The position numbers and the translations under genes are program-made. From Vreelandella subterranea (lineage in GTDB: Bacteria; Pseudomonadota; Gammaproteobacteria; Pseudomonadales; Halomonadaceae): a stretch of 64,000 nt of DNA. The stretch is taken from NCBI RefSeq assembly GCF_900111305.1, contig NZ_FOGS01000005.1, positions 62,001 through 126,000 on the forward strand. Reading direction: 5' to 3'. This document shows, one piece after another, positions 21,441-30,240 of the stretch. The stretch's first letter is position 1, and each line of letters opens with the position of its first letter. The notes under the pieces were generated by a model. It saw nothing but the letters and a program-made list of their open reading frames with translations. It made no database searches and was not told the DNA's origin.

Positions 21441-21517
21441 CGGAATATAGCTCAGCTTGGTAGAGCGCTGCCTTCGGGAGGCAGAGGTCGTAGGTTCGAA
21501 TCCTGCTATTCCGACCA
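21441..21517 (+). tRNA. tRNA-Pro(CGG)
   Basis: 77 nt including encoded CCA. Acceptor CGGAATA/TATTCCG, D-loop AGCTCAGCTTGGTAGAGC, anticodon arm CTGCC-TTCGGGA-GGCAG with anticodon CGG, T-arm GGTTCGAATCC. The fold is complete. Confidence 0.97.
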
Positions 21518-21527
21518 GAATTCCATG

Positions 21528-21567
21528 AAAACGGCCACTTCGCTATTACAGCAGGTGGCCGTTTTTT
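21528..21567 (+). terminator. Terminator of tRNA-Pro
   Basis: AAAACGGCCAC (21528-21538) pairs with GTGGCCGTTTT (from 21555) and runs into seven T residues. It begins about 10 bp after the tRNA. Confidence 0.88.
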
Positions 21568-21718
21568 TGTTGGCCTTTCATGTGTCAGCAATATGTCAGC
21601 CCCCGTAACGCACCACGGTGGGAGGGGGGCTTTATACCCACACAGATTGACCGCTGGCAGGCAATGGTCAGACAGATAGAACTTTCCTTCTTGTCTTTTT
21701 GTCCATACAATTAAAGTC

Positions 21719-21994
21719 ATGATAATCGACTTTGACCCGGACAAGAGCGCTCGCAATGAGAAGGAGCGCGATCTACCTTTCACGGCGGTTGAACGCTTTG
21801 ATTGGGAAGGCGCGCTTTTCCATGAAGATGACCGCTACGACTATCCAGAACAGCGCTTCATCGGGTTAGGCAAGATCGGGCAGCGGGTGCACGTGGTGTG
21901 CTTTACGCCCACTGAAAACGGCATTCGGGTCATTAGCCTGAGGAAAGCCAACACACGGGAGGTAAAGCGCTATGAAAACGTGGCTCACGAATAA
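21719..21994 (+). CDS. brnT: BrnT family toxin
   Basis: 91 residues; IDFDPDKSARNEKERDLPF, then RYDYPEQRFIGLGKIG and the C-terminal VISLRKANTREVKRYE are the BrnT ribonuclease-like fold signature. It inhibits translation when free and is neutralised by BrnA. The gene overlaps brnA by 23 bp. A -10-like TACAAT (21706-21711) lies 7 bp before the ATG with no ribosome site between, and TTGTCCATACAA (21700-21711) is an inverted repeat that could be the BrnA operator. Confidence 0.9.
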   Translation: MIIDFDPDKSARNEKERDLPFTAVERFDWEGALFHEDDRYDYPEQRFIGLGKIGQRVHVVCFTPTENGIRVISLRKANTREVKRYENVAHE

Positions 21995-22235
21995 AGACGG
22001 CGAAGTAAGAGAACTTACAGACCGGGACGTTAAGCAGATGCGCCCCATGTCTGAGGTTTTACCCACCAACCTACAGCGCACCATTGGTCAGCGTGGTCGC
22101 CAGCAGGCACCCACCAAGGTAAAGACTTCCATTCGCTTATCACCGGAAGTGATTGAGCACTTCAAGGCACAAGGCGAAGGCTGGCAGCGTCGTATAGATC
22201 AGGCGCTGAAAACGTACATACAAGAGCACAGTTAA
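21972..22235 (+). CDS. brnA: BrnA family antitoxin
   Basis: 87 residues. Charged N-terminal toxin-binding part and a C-terminal ribbon-helix-helix-like DNA-binding region (VKTSIRLSPEVIEHFKAQGE). BrnA normally represses its own operon. A TTAAAGCC/GGCTTTAA hairpin (22232-22255) overlaps the stop codon. Confidence 0.9.
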   Translation: MKTWLTNKDGEVRELTDRDVKQMRPMSEVLPTNLQRTIGQRGRQQAPTKVKTSIRLSPEVIEHFKAQGEGWQRRIDQALKTYIQEHS

Positions 22236-22258
22236 AGCCGATAACGTGGCTTTAACTC

Positions 22259-22428
22259 AACCTCTGTTGCCTAACATCTCTTCTAACTTATCGATGGGCC
22301 GTGTAACAGCGGCACCACGGTAATCCATATCAGCGCGGATAACCGGCTGGCAGGTCAGGCGCTCCACCAGGATGTTCTCTCGCTGCTCGAAGCGCAGAAA
22401 CGCGCCCAGAAGTCCGTTTTTCGCTTGT
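22259..22428 (-). pseudogene. C-terminal remnant of an unidentified gene
   Basis: On the minus strand about 56 codons read without stop to a TGA at 22259, including LVERLTCQPVIRADMDYRGA and VTRPIDKLEEMLGNRG. The composition is protein-like, but an in-frame TAA lies just upstream and there is no start or ribosome site. I do not recognise the parent protein. It lies in the tRNA-linked islet, so a decayed mobile-element gene is plausible. Confidence 0.45.
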
Positions 22429-22443
22429 CTTAATTTTTATCTT

Positions 22444-22476
22444 CCCCCCCCCCGGCCACTCTCCACATGGCCGGGG
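22444..22476. repeat. Poly-C tract and GC hairpin
   Basis: Ten C residues (22444-22453) overlap a 9-bp stem CCCCGGCCA (22450-22458) / TGGCCGGGG (22468-22476). It lies downstream of the diguanylate cyclase gene on the minus strand and may help end its transcript, though no T-run follows the stem directly. Confidence 0.45.
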
Positions 22477-22525
22477 TTTGGTTGCTGCATTCTTCTGGCG
22501 AGGGCAACCAACGACGGGCGTATGA

Positions 22526-23473
22526 TCAGGGGCTCTTAGTACCTTCAATACGGTCGCGACCGCTACGCTTAGCCTTATAGAGCGCATCGTCAGCGTCCTT
22601 GAGCAGCGACGAGAAGCTTTCCGAATCTACAGTTGATTGGCTGGCGAGGCCGATGCTTAAGGTCACCAGGCCAGAGCCGGACGTAGGATGAGGAATCGCA
22701 CTGCGACGCATACCGTTGCTGATTCTTTGGGCCACCTGCTGAGCGAGTGACAAGGGTACATCCAGCATCAAGACAAGGAATTCATCACCACCCAATCGTA
22801 TCGGGTAGGCCTCACTGACCCTGAGACTGTTTCGAATCACCTGGGCTACCTGCTGCAAACATCGGTCACCCTGCAAATGTCCCAGGGTATCGTTATAGGG
22901 TTTAAACTGATCAATATCGATCATCATAGCGGTCACTTGATAATGGCGACCTTTACTCACCAACAACTTACTCAAGCGCTCCAGAGCCCGGCGATTACCC
23001 ATATCCGTCAGCAGATCGGTTTCCGCCTTGACCAGCGCATTCTGGTATTCCTGGTTTAACGCGGTCGTCATCTTCTTTGCTTGAGTGATATCCACACCAA
23101 TGCCTAGCAAGCCGCCGCCTGAAACCAGGGTTTCCGTCATCAACAGCCAGCGGCCATCCCATGCGTCAACTTCAAACTGGCGATAGGTTTGCGTGCGACG
23201 TTTGGTCAGCGCCTTGCGAATCCAAAGCTCAATATCAGGCGTCTCAATAATCATCCCGTGACCTTTGGCATAGTTGTCACGCATGATATCCGGCCAGGTG
23301 GGATACGTACCCCGCTCATGGCAGATGAGGTCGTAATATTGAGCATTGGCATAAAGTAACCGGTCCTGGTTGTCGAACAGGAAGATCGCAGCACCACTGT
23401 TATCAAACAGGCGGGCTGTCACCGGCAAAATATGCGCTAGCGGGTCTGAACTATCATTCGACGAAAACGTCAC
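22526..23473 (-). CDS. PAS-GGDEF diguanylate cyclase
   Basis: 315 residues from the GTG at 23473, which has AGGGG 8 bp upstream; a longer frame from a TTG at 23533 has no such site. PAS domain about 10-130 (AIFLFDNQDRLLYANAQYY), then GGDEF with intact RLGGDEF (GGDEF at 228-232) and the metal site MMIDIDQFKPYNDTLGH. No EAL domain and no membrane segment, so it is a likely cytosolic c-di-GMP synthase. Confidence 0.88.
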   Translation of the reverse strand: MTFSSNDSSDPLAHILPVTARLFDNSGAAIFLFDNQDRLLYANAQYYDLICHERGTYPTWPDIMRDNYAKGHGMIIETPDIELWIRKALTKRRTQTYRQFEVDAWDGRWLLMTETLVSGGGLLGIGVDITQAKKMTTALNQEYQNALVKAETDLLTDMGNRRALERLSKLLVSKGRHYQVTAMMIDIDQFKPYNDTLGHLQGDRCLQQVAQVIRNSLRVSEAYPIRLGGDEFLVLMLDVPLSLAQQVAQRISNGMRRSAIPHPTSGSGLVTLSIGLASQSTVDSESFSSLLKDADDALYKAKRSGRDRIEGTKSP

Positions 23474-23592
23474 GATAACGGCCCCTGCTACTATTCGATC
23501 AGATTGCCAGCTATAACAGATAGACGTCAGCAAGCCTATTCAATTAACCATACGTCGGCATTATAAAACGTTTGATGCTGGCCCCGCCCTGT

Positions 23593-24375
23593 CTACCCCG
23601 GTGGATGGATCAACCCCACCACGCTGACCAGAATCAGCACCGCGCCCAACACACGAAAGAACAGCCCGGTGTCTGCTTTGAGCATATAGCGGTGGGCCTT
23701 CTCGCCGAGCAAATGGCCAATGAACGCGCAGGGCAGCAGCCACAGTTGGTGTATCAACTGAAGGTCGACGTCTGCGATGACGAACGACACCATCTTGATC
23801 ACCACCAGGATGAACCACAGCACAAAGAGGGTATCCCGCAGTTGTTCCTTGGCGACATGCGTGGCGAACACCGCCACGATCAGCGGCGCACCGATCAGCG
23901 AGGTACCGCTGACATAGCCACCCAGTGCCAGCAGCACATAGTCCACATACTTGTTCTTGCTCTTGAACGGCTTGTTGAGTACATAGCCAATGGCATAGAT
24001 GATCACGATGCCGAAGATGATGCTGGTCATCACGTTAGCCGGCAGTGTCAGCAGCCCCACCACGCCGATCAGCTTGGGGATAATCATGATCTTCAAGGCT
24101 CTTGCCAGATAGCCCCAATCGATATTACTCGCCGGTGCGGCGCCTGCTCCCCCTTCTTGCTGCACTTGACGATGCCCGCGCCAGGCAATCCAACTGGAGA
24201 AAATCAGCAGGTGAATGGCAATAATCGGCAGGAAGACCAGGGGCTCGTTCACCACCAACAGCAGAAACGGCAGCGCCAGCACGGCACCGCCGAAACCCAG
24301 GCTCGTCCTGACAAAACCGCTCCAGGCAAAAATTAGCCCGATCAATGCATACTGGTACCAGAGTAGATCCGTCAT
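23593..24375 (-). CDS. TSUP (TauE/SafE) family membrane transporter
   Basis: 260 residues, about eight hydrophobic helices. The repeated GFGGAVLALPFLLLV...EPLVFLPI and GYVSGTSLIGAPLIV elements are the TSUP half-repeats. Family members export sulfite, sulfonates or sulfoacetate; nothing near it fixes the substrate. Confidence 0.85.
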   Translation of the reverse strand: MTDLLWYQYALIGLIFAWSGFVRTSLGFGGAVLALPFLLLVVNEPLVFLPIIAIHLLIFSSWIAWRGHRQVQQEGGAGAAPASNIDWGYLARALKIMIIPKLIGVVGLLTLPANVMTSIIFGIVIIYAIGYVLNKPFKSKNKYVDYVLLALGGYVSGTSLIGAPLIVAVFATHVAKEQLRDTLFVLWFILVVIKMVSFVIADVDLQLIHQLWLLPCAFIGHLLGEKAHRYMLKADTGLFFRVLGAVLILVSVVGLIHPPG

Positions 24376-24413
24376 TGGTTCGCCTGCCTAACCATCGTCG
24401 TTATTGAAAGCCG

Positions 24414-26738
24414 TTATTGAGAAAAGGTCTCCACCGCCCACCAGGAAGGTAGTAGCGCACGTACATTAGCTTGCGCGAAACGATCATCCATTAATACCAC
24501 AACGCCTTCGTCTTCTGGACTGCGAATCACCCGGCCAGCGGCCTGCACCACTTTGATCATGCCGGGAATGCGGTAGGTGTAGTCGTCACCCTGGCCAAAG
24601 CGTGCGCCCAGGCGCGCTTTCAGCGCTTCGTTGAAGTCGTTAAACGGCGGCAGGCCCAGGGTCGCAATAAAGGCGCCGATTAGCCGGTTGCCGGGCAGGT
24701 CGATACCCTCCGCGAAGGCACCGCCCAGCACCGCAAAGCCGATACCTTTTCCGCCGGGGGTAAAGCGCGCCAGAAACGCCTCGCGCTCGGCCTCCGGCAT
24801 CCCCCGGGTTTGGCTGAACACGGGCACATCCGGGTGCGCCTCGCGAAACCGCGCCAGCGCTGCCGCCAGGTAGGCAAAGCTGCTGAAGAACGCCAGGTAA
24901 TGGCCTGGCCTGCGCTGATACTGCTGCGCCATGGTAGCGACGATGGGCTCGATGGAGGCGTCCCGGTCACGAAAACGGGTGGAAATATCGCGTCGGATGC
25001 GTACCTCAAGCTGGCGGGCGGCAAACGGTGATGCCACTTCGCGCCAGACGGTCTTTTCCGGCAAGCCGAGCAGGTCCCGATAGTAGTGACCAGGGGTGAG
25101 CGTTGCCGAGAACAGCACCACCGAGTGCGCGGCGTTAAAGCGCGGGGCCAGAAAATCGGCGGGAATCAGGTTGCGAAGACCCAGCACCGCCCGCCCCCGC
25201 CCGTAGCGGGTAAGATCGCACAGCGAATGCTCGCCAAAGCGCTCGGCGAGGCGGCAGAACGCCAGCGCTTCGAACAGCAGTTCCTGGAGCTCCAGGCTGG
25301 CGTCTTCAGGGTGCTCACCCAGGTGATCGGTTACCGAAGCTCCTACCTGCTGAGCGGCAGCCACCAGTTTATCGGGCAGCGTCGTGAGCAGCCGATAATC
25401 CGGCTTGCCCGCTTCGCCTACCGCCTCCCGCCCCGCGTCTTTAAGCGACGTGTCTTTGCTAATCGTGTCTTTAAACAATGCCTGCCACTGGCGGGCTAAA
25501 CGGTTCAAAGGCCGAGCAAGCGCTGGCGGCGCGGCACGGCGTACCCGGTTAAGGCGCTGCTGGTCGAGTTCGGCGCTGTACATGCCGCGGGCGCGCTCCA
25601 CCAGGTTATGCGCTTCGTCGACCAGTACGCCCGTTCGCCAGTCGTTGGCCTGGGCCAGGCCGTGCAGCAGCGCGTGGCTGTCGAACCAGTGATTAACGTC
25701 GCCGACCACCACATCTGTCCAGCGCGCCAGCTCCTGGCCTAAGTAGTAGGGGCATACATCATGGCCCAGCGCCACTTCCCGCAGCGCGTCGCGATCCAGC
25801 CAGGCTTGCGCTACCGCCGCTTGTCGCGCCGCAGGCAGGCGGTCGTAAAAGCCTGCCGCCAAGGGGCACGACTCGCCGTGGCAGGCGCGGTCGGGGTATT
25901 CGCAGGCCTTGTCCCGGGCCACCAGTTCCAGTACCCGCAGCGGCTGGGCTTCCTCGCCCTGGCTAGCGCCCAGGGTGGCAAGTGCATCCAGCGCCAAACG
26001 GCGGCCGGGGGTCTTCATGGTGAGAAAGGCGATACGATCGAGCTGCTGACGCGGCATGGCCGAGAGCATGGGGAACAGCGTGGCCACGGTCTTGCCAATT
26101 CCCGTGGGTGCCTGAACGAGCAGGCAGCGCCCGGTGCTGGTGGCTTTATAGACGTCTTCAGCGAGCTCGCGTTGGCCGGGGCGAAACGCGCCGTGAGGAA
26201 AGCCTAGCGTTTGCAGGCAGCTGTCGCGGTACTGACGATGGTCGGCTTCCTGCTCCGCCCAGGCGAAAAAGCGTTGGCACTGGGCCGTAAAAAACGCCTG
26301 CAACTCGGTAGCGGACGCCTCCTGGTTAAGCAATGTCTCCTTGCCACTGGCGATCTCCAGGTACACCAGTGACAAGGTGATGTGCGCCAGGCCGCGCTCT
26401 TTGCAGAGCAGCGCGCCGTAGACTTTCACCTGCGCCCAGTGCAGCGCGCGCTGGTTATCGGCCATGCGCTCCAGGCTGCCGCGGTGGGTTTTGACTTCTT
26501 CCAGGCGGTTGGCCGCAGGGTCAAAACCATCGGCGCGGCCTGTCACCGTCAGCCCCTCAAAGGTGCCTGACAGCGGCAGTTCGGCGATATAGTCCGCCCC
26601 GCGGCGGCTGGTCACCAGCGTATGCCCTCGTATGCCTTCCTGGGCACTGGGCGCCGGGGTAAAGCGGTGGTCGAGATCGCCTTCGCGGGCGGTGAAATCG
26701 CACAGCGCCCGCACCGCCACCCGATAGCTCGCGCTCAT
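24414..26738 (-). CDS. XPD/DinG-like Fe-S helicase with N-terminal PD-(D/E)XK nuclease-like domain
   Basis: 774 residues. Residues 1-170 carry a nuclease-like pattern: GRADGFD (D70) and EEVKTH (E81, K83), as in Cas4/AddB-type domains. The superfamily 2 helicase follows: Walker A QAPTGIGKT (about 209-217), four cysteines between Walker A and DEAH (DKACEYPDRACHGESC, then HDVCPYY) fitting an XPD Fe-S cluster, DEAH at 374-377, VLFSATL, and QAAGRVIRSPEDEG. It should unwind DNA 5'-3' and may also cut it. The start overlaps the stop of the FAN1-like gene by 4 bp. Confidence 0.88.
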   Translation of the reverse strand: MSASYRVAVRALCDFTAREGDLDHRFTPAPSAQEGIRGHTLVTSRRGADYIAELPLSGTFEGLTVTGRADGFDPAANRLEEVKTHRGSLERMADNQRALHWAQVKVYGALLCKERGLAHITLSLVYLEIASGKETLLNQEASATELQAFFTAQCQRFFAWAEQEADHRQYRDSCLQTLGFPHGAFRPGQRELAEDVYKATSTGRCLLVQAPTGIGKTVATLFPMLSAMPRQQLDRIAFLTMKTPGRRLALDALATLGASQGEEAQPLRVLELVARDKACEYPDRACHGESCPLAAGFYDRLPAARQAAVAQAWLDRDALREVALGHDVCPYYLGQELARWTDVVVGDVNHWFDSHALLHGLAQANDWRTGVLVDEAHNLVERARGMYSAELDQQRLNRVRRAAPPALARPLNRLARQWQALFKDTISKDTSLKDAGREAVGEAGKPDYRLLTTLPDKLVAAAQQVGASVTDHLGEHPEDASLELQELLFEALAFCRLAERFGEHSLCDLTRYGRGRAVLGLRNLIPADFLAPRFNAAHSVVLFSATLTPGHYYRDLLGLPEKTVWREVASPFAARQLEVRIRRDISTRFRDRDASIEPIVATMAQQYQRRPGHYLAFFSSFAYLAAALARFREAHPDVPVFSQTRGMPEAEREAFLARFTPGGKGIGFAVLGGAFAEGIDLPGNRLIGAFIATLGLPPFNDFNEALKARLGARFGQGDDYTYRIPGMIKVVQAAGRVIRSPEDEGVVVLMDDRFAQANVRALLPSWWAVETFSQ

Positions 26739-28426
26739 GACGTTGGCCCGGCGCTATCCGCCCAGCGTACGTAACACACCGCGACAGGCATCTCATGACA
26801 ATGAAAGAACGTGAGCCAGCGGCGCTGATTATCCTGCAGCCGGTCGCCGGGGCCTTTGACTTCGATCATCCGGTAGCGCGGCCTGCCCGCGGGTGCATCG
26901 GGCATCAACTGAATCAAATCCGGCAGCCCGGCGCGGTTGGCTTTCAAGTCACCCAGCAAGCGCTCGAAACAGGCCCGGAGATGCTCTGCGGGGATACACT
27001 CAAGCGCCAGCTCGACAAGCGGCTCATCGACAATTGGCCAGTGCACAAAGGGCGATGCCAGGCCAAATTTCTCCCGCCAGGTCGCCTGAATCACCCCACG
27101 ATAGCTGCCGTCGTCCAGCCGCGCCAGGCAGGCATCGAAGGCGTCACGCCGCCGCGCCACGAAATCGTCGCGGTATAAATCGGCGGGGCCGTTATGAAAA
27201 GGATGAAAGAAGGCGCCGGGCAAGGGTGCAAATATAGCGGGCCAGCAGAGCAGGCCAAACAGCCCGGTGATCAGGCTGTTTTCCACATAGTAGACCGGCG
27301 CCTGCGGCTTGCCCAGGGCTTCAGCCACTGCCCGCTCGACACTTTGTGGCCCCGGCAGTGTGAGATCCCAACGCTCATGGGTCGGCTCAATGTCCCTCGG
27401 TACAACAGGCAGTTTAAGCCGCCGTCGCAAACGGGGCAGAATCCGCGCCAGCGCCTGACGTTCGGTTTCGTTGGGGCTGCTCTCAAGGGCTTGGGTGGCC
27501 AGCTCAAAGGCCGCTGGGTATTCGCCTTGGCGCTCCAGCACTCGTAACTGCCGAATGCGCGCATCGCTACTAGCTGACTCGCTATACAGCGTCAGCGCTA
27601 ACGCCGCCTCCCCGCCGCGCTCTGCCTCGCGGCCGAGCTGCAGCAATAGCCGCGCACGCCGCGTGTCCAGCCAGCGGTTATCCGATGGTGGCGGCACGTC
27701 AGGGTGAAGCTCGGCGGGAAGTTCGCCCTCATCGAGACGTTGGCGCAAATAATGGAGCGCCAGGTAGGTATCGACTTCCTGACGCGTTTGGAACGCACGG
27801 GATTGCGGCGTAAAGGGCACCGTTTCAAACCGCTGCAGGCCAAGCTCGGTTAGAACGAACTCCGCCCAGTCCTGGCGCAGGTTGCCAAAGAACATCAGGC
27901 GCAGCCGATCGCAGGTATCCATCACGGTGAGGCGCACCACCCGGTCAGGCGCGTTGGGCCACCAGGTCTTAAGAGCAGCCGCTTTAGTGAACCTGCTTGC
28001 CAGCGTGTCATAAAGTACCGTTTTGGCACTCGATGCGTTAAGCCCGGCCGTGCGTATTTCATCGGCAAAAATGTGGCGAATTTCAGCCAGGCGCAGCTGA
28101 TTGAACAGCTCGTCAATACCCAGCGCAGGCTGATCATCGACCCACCCCAGCGCAATCAAGGACGCCATCGCCGTGGCGCTGTCGCCGATCTCGGCATAGC
28201 GGAGCTTGCTAACCCGGAACAGTTCGCCTTTGCGCATCACCATGCGCACCAGCAGCGCCTGGGAGGCGCGCGGCAGGGTGTCGAACTGGTCCAGGAAATC
28301 GCGTTCGTCTGGCGAAAGCAGGTCAGCGTGGCGATCCCCCACCCAGTCCAGAACGAAGCGAAAGTTCGTCAGGTAGTAGAAAGGGTCGTCGAGGGAGGCG
28401 GTCGGCGTCGCGAAAGCACTGTTCAT
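26735..28426 (-). CDS. FAN1-like VRR-NUC domain nuclease
   Basis: 563 residues. The C-terminal VRR-NUC fold has GLPDLIQL, then MIEVKGPGDRLQDNQ (E522, K524), the catalytic D...ExK of this nuclease class. The N-terminal and middle regions are helical (SAP/TPR-like in FAN1). Eukaryotic FAN1 and its Pseudomonas relative process interstrand crosslinks and 5' flaps. Coupled by a 4-bp overlap to the helicase gene. The mRNA may be leaderless (see the promoter entry). Confidence 0.88.
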   Translation of the reverse strand: MNSAFATPTASLDDPFYYLTNFRFVLDWVGDRHADLLSPDERDFLDQFDTLPRASQALLVRMVMRKGELFRVSKLRYAEIGDSATAMASLIALGWVDDQPALGIDELFNQLRLAEIRHIFADEIRTAGLNASSAKTVLYDTLASRFTKAAALKTWWPNAPDRVVRLTVMDTCDRLRLMFFGNLRQDWAEFVLTELGLQRFETVPFTPQSRAFQTRQEVDTYLALHYLRQRLDEGELPAELHPDVPPPSDNRWLDTRRARLLLQLGREAERGGEAALALTLYSESASSDARIRQLRVLERQGEYPAAFELATQALESSPNETERQALARILPRLRRRLKLPVVPRDIEPTHERWDLTLPGPQSVERAVAEALGKPQAPVYYVENSLITGLFGLLCWPAIFAPLPGAFFHPFHNGPADLYRDDFVARRRDAFDACLARLDDGSYRGVIQATWREKFGLASPFVHWPIVDEPLVELALECIPAEHLRACFERLLGDLKANRAGLPDLIQLMPDAPAGRPRYRMIEVKGPGDRLQDNQRRWLTFFHCHEMPVAVCYVRWADSAGPTS

Positions 28427-28432
28427 TTATCC

Positions 28433-28462
28433 ATTATAGCAGTGCGAGGGTTTCGCCGTCAT
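28433..28462 (-). promoter_or_regulatory. Promoter of the FAN1-helicase operon, leaderless geometry
   Basis: Minus strand: ATGACG (28462-28457), 18-bp spacer ending in TGC, perfect TATAAT (28438-28433), then only GGATAA before the ATG at 28426. A start about 7 nt after the -10 would fall on the initiation codon itself. Confidence 0.55.
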
Positions 28463-28479
28463 GGCGTAGGGAGATCTGT

Positions 28480-28815
28480 TTAACCCACCCGATGCTGCTT
28501 GAGCACGGTGAGGCTTTGTTCTTCTTCGTTTTGTGGCTGGGTGGGCGCTTGGCGGGTGCCGACCAGCACGTACCACTCTGCCTCACTCAGATAGCCTTCG
28601 CACCAACGCCCCAGATCAGCGGCACATGCCTCGCGGGTAAGCTCTCCAGCACGATAGTCATTGGCAAGGAGTAACAAGCTCTGGCGTGCCGCACGGGCAC
28701 GCGCATCGCCGCCGTGTACCTTGGAAAGCGGGCAGCGTCTATCGTAGGCAGCGTTGGTCAAGGCATTTAACCAACGCTCCAGCTCATGTGCTTGAATACC
28801 GCCGTAAACGGCCAC
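28480..28815 (-). CDS. Hypothetical protein, 111 aa
   Basis: Unrecognised soluble protein. GTG start with GGGAG about 7 bp upstream. Helical, with ARAARQSLLLLANDYRAGEL and a Gln/Glu-rich tail (APTQPQNEEEQS). Same strand as and upstream of the FAN1-helicase pair. Confidence 0.6.
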   Translation of the reverse strand: MAVYGGIQAHELERWLNALTNAAYDRRCPLSKVHGGDARARAARQSLLLLANDYRAGELTREACAADLGRWCEGYLSEAEWYVLVGTRQAPTQPQNEEEQSLTVLKQHRVG

Positions 28816-28887
28816 ACGCGTACTCCCTGCCCTGTATGAAGGGCGATAGACTGCCCGAACTGACGCCGGGTGTCATCTTTTGATGTC

Positions 28888-29925
28888 TTAACTTATACCC
28901 TGTTTAAAGCCTTGTAGCACATTGACGACATTGATACCAATGTCGTCCACGGCATAGCCGCCTTCCATGAGCAACACCGTCGGCAGACCAGCCTGGGCAA
29001 GTCGTTGACCCAGCAGGCTAAAGTCGTCGCTTTTGAAGGTAAAAGCGCTGATGGGGTCGCCTTCGAAGATATCCACGCCCAGCGACACGATCAGCATGTC
29101 GCATTGTGCCTCCGTGATCCTGGCAAGGGCGTTATCCAGCGTGGCCATCCAGGTATCGACGGCCGTGCCCGGCGGCAGCGGGTAGTTGACATTGAACCCC
29201 TCGCCGCTGCCCCGCCCGGTTTCATCTGCATAACCTGAATAGTAAGGAAAGGTCACCTCGGGGTCGCCGTGCAGCGAGATAAACAGCACGTCATCGCGTT
29301 CATAGAAGATCTGCTGGGTGCCGTTGCCGTGGTGAAAATCCACGTCCAGAATCGCCACGCGGCGCTTGCCCGATGCCAGTGCTCGCTGCGCGGCGATCGC
29401 CGCATTATTGAAAAAGCAGTAGCCGCCATACTGGTCAAAAGCGGCGTGGTGACCCGGCGGTCGACACAGGCCAAAACTGGGCTCGCCGCTCGCAAGCGTC
29501 TGCTCGACAGCCCCTAGCGCCACATCTTTACTGGCCATCGCGGCTTCAAAGGTGCCCTCGCTAATTGAGGTTTCCGCCGCCAGGGCGTAATAGCCCAGCT
29601 TGGCGCTTACCACCCGGGGTATACGGTCACCACGCAGGGTGCGCGCCGGCCAGATATTGGGAATGGCCTCCCCTTCGTGTCCAGCGGCTACCCATTCGTG
29701 CCAGCAGTCGGCCAGGAAATTGACGTAGTCAGCATCGTGCACTGCCAGCACCGGCTCCAGGCCGTAGGCGCGCGGCTCGCAAAGCTCGCCCACCGCCGCC
29801 TGCTGGAGTTGCTTCAACACCAGATCAACGCGCTCGGGGCATTCGAAGGGGGCCACCAGCGCGCCGTCATGGAGTTCCGTTCTCGCCTGTCGCAGGCGGG
29901 TCTTGTCTAAATAAAAAATGTGCAT
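28888..29925 (-). CDS. Histone deacetylase / acetylpolyamine amidohydrolase family protein (internal start)
   Basis: 345 residues from [10 protein letters not shown], with a strong GGAGAG site 5-6 bp upstream of the ATG. Active-site motifs: [20 protein letters not shown] (catalytic His pair and Zn region), [18 protein letters not shown] (Zn Asp/His), [21 protein letters not shown] and [10 protein letters not shown]. Bacterial members deacetylate polyamines or other small acetyl-amines. The length equals that of stand-alone relatives, so this is probably the main product of the 3' part of the fused frame. Confidence 0.85.
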   Translation of the reverse strand: MHIFYLDKTRLRQARTELHDGALVAPFECPERVDLVLKQLQQAAVGELCEPRAYGLEPVLAVHDADYVNFLADCWHEWVAAGHEGEAIPNIWPARTLRGDRIPRVVSAKLGYYALAAETSISEGTFEAAMASKDVALGAVEQTLASGEPSFGLCRPPGHHAAFDQYGGYCFFNNAAIAAQRALASGKRRVAILDVDFHHGNGTQQIFYERDDVLFISLHGDPEVTFPYYSGYADETGRGSGEGFNVNYPLPPGTAVDTWMATLDNALARITEAQCDMLIVSLGVDIFEGDPISAFTFKSDDFSLLGQRLAQAGLPTVLLMEGGYAVDDIGINVVNVLQGFKQGIS

Positions 29926-30240
29926 GGTCTCTCCTGCCATCGGCAAAGGATCAGGGCTTGGCCAGGCTGATGCCCAGGCACGTTTCTGCCGCGCCGACTG
30001 ACGCTTGAGCTGGTATTCGGCACGACTGGCGCTCGCCCGGTCGGGAAACGGCTGCGCACCCAGCAGCGCCACCGGCGGATTCGCACGGGTGAAACGCGCG
30101 CCTTTACCCGAGGCATGGGCGCGGTAACGCCTGGTCAAATTATTGGTGATACCCACGTAAGTGCCGCGCTGACATTCAAGCAAATAAAGATACCAGCTGC
30201 CGCCCCCCGGCGCAGGCACACGATCGGCTGACTGGGTCAC
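28888..30240 (-). CDS. GIY-YIG nuclease domain in frame with a histone-deacetylase-like protein
   Basis: One 450-residue frame. Residues 1-95 are a GIY-YIG domain of the YhbQ/UPF0213 type ([19 protein letters not shown], then [16 protein letters not shown] and [14 protein letters not shown]). About 10 residues later the deacetylase begins (Met106). No stop separates them. GTG start at 30240 overlapping the TGA of the upstream LOV gene (GTGA). Either this is a true fusion, or the GIY-YIG gene has lost its stop and the second domain is also made from its own start at 29925. An out-of-frame TGA lies about 11 codons before Met106. Confidence 0.7.
   Translation of the reverse strand: MTQSADRVPAPGGGSWYLYLLECQRGTYVGITNNLTRRYRAHASGKGARFTRANPPVALLGAQPFPDRASASRAEYQLKRQSARQKRAWASAWPSPDPLPMAGETMHIFYLDKTRLRQARTELHDGALVAPFECPERVDLVLKQLQQAAVGELCEPRAYGLEPVLAVHDADYVNFLADCWHEWVAAGHEGEAIPNIWPARTLRGDRIPRVVSAKLGYYALAAETSISEGTFEAAMASKDVALGAVEQTLASGEPSFGLCRPPGHHAAFDQYGGYCFFNNAAIAAQRALASGKRRVAILDVDFHHGNGTQQIFYERDDVLFISLHGDPEVTFPYYSGYADETGRGSGEGFNVNYPLPPGTAVDTWMATLDNALARITEAQCDMLIVSLGVDIFEGDPISAFTFKSDDFSLLGQRLAQAGLPTVLLMEGGYAVDDIGINVVNVLQGFKQGIS

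Noticed and set aside
21397..21783. 128-residue minus-strand frame across the tRNA
   Set aside because: It is the antisense of tRNA-Pro and its terminator, a well-known false protein in annotations.
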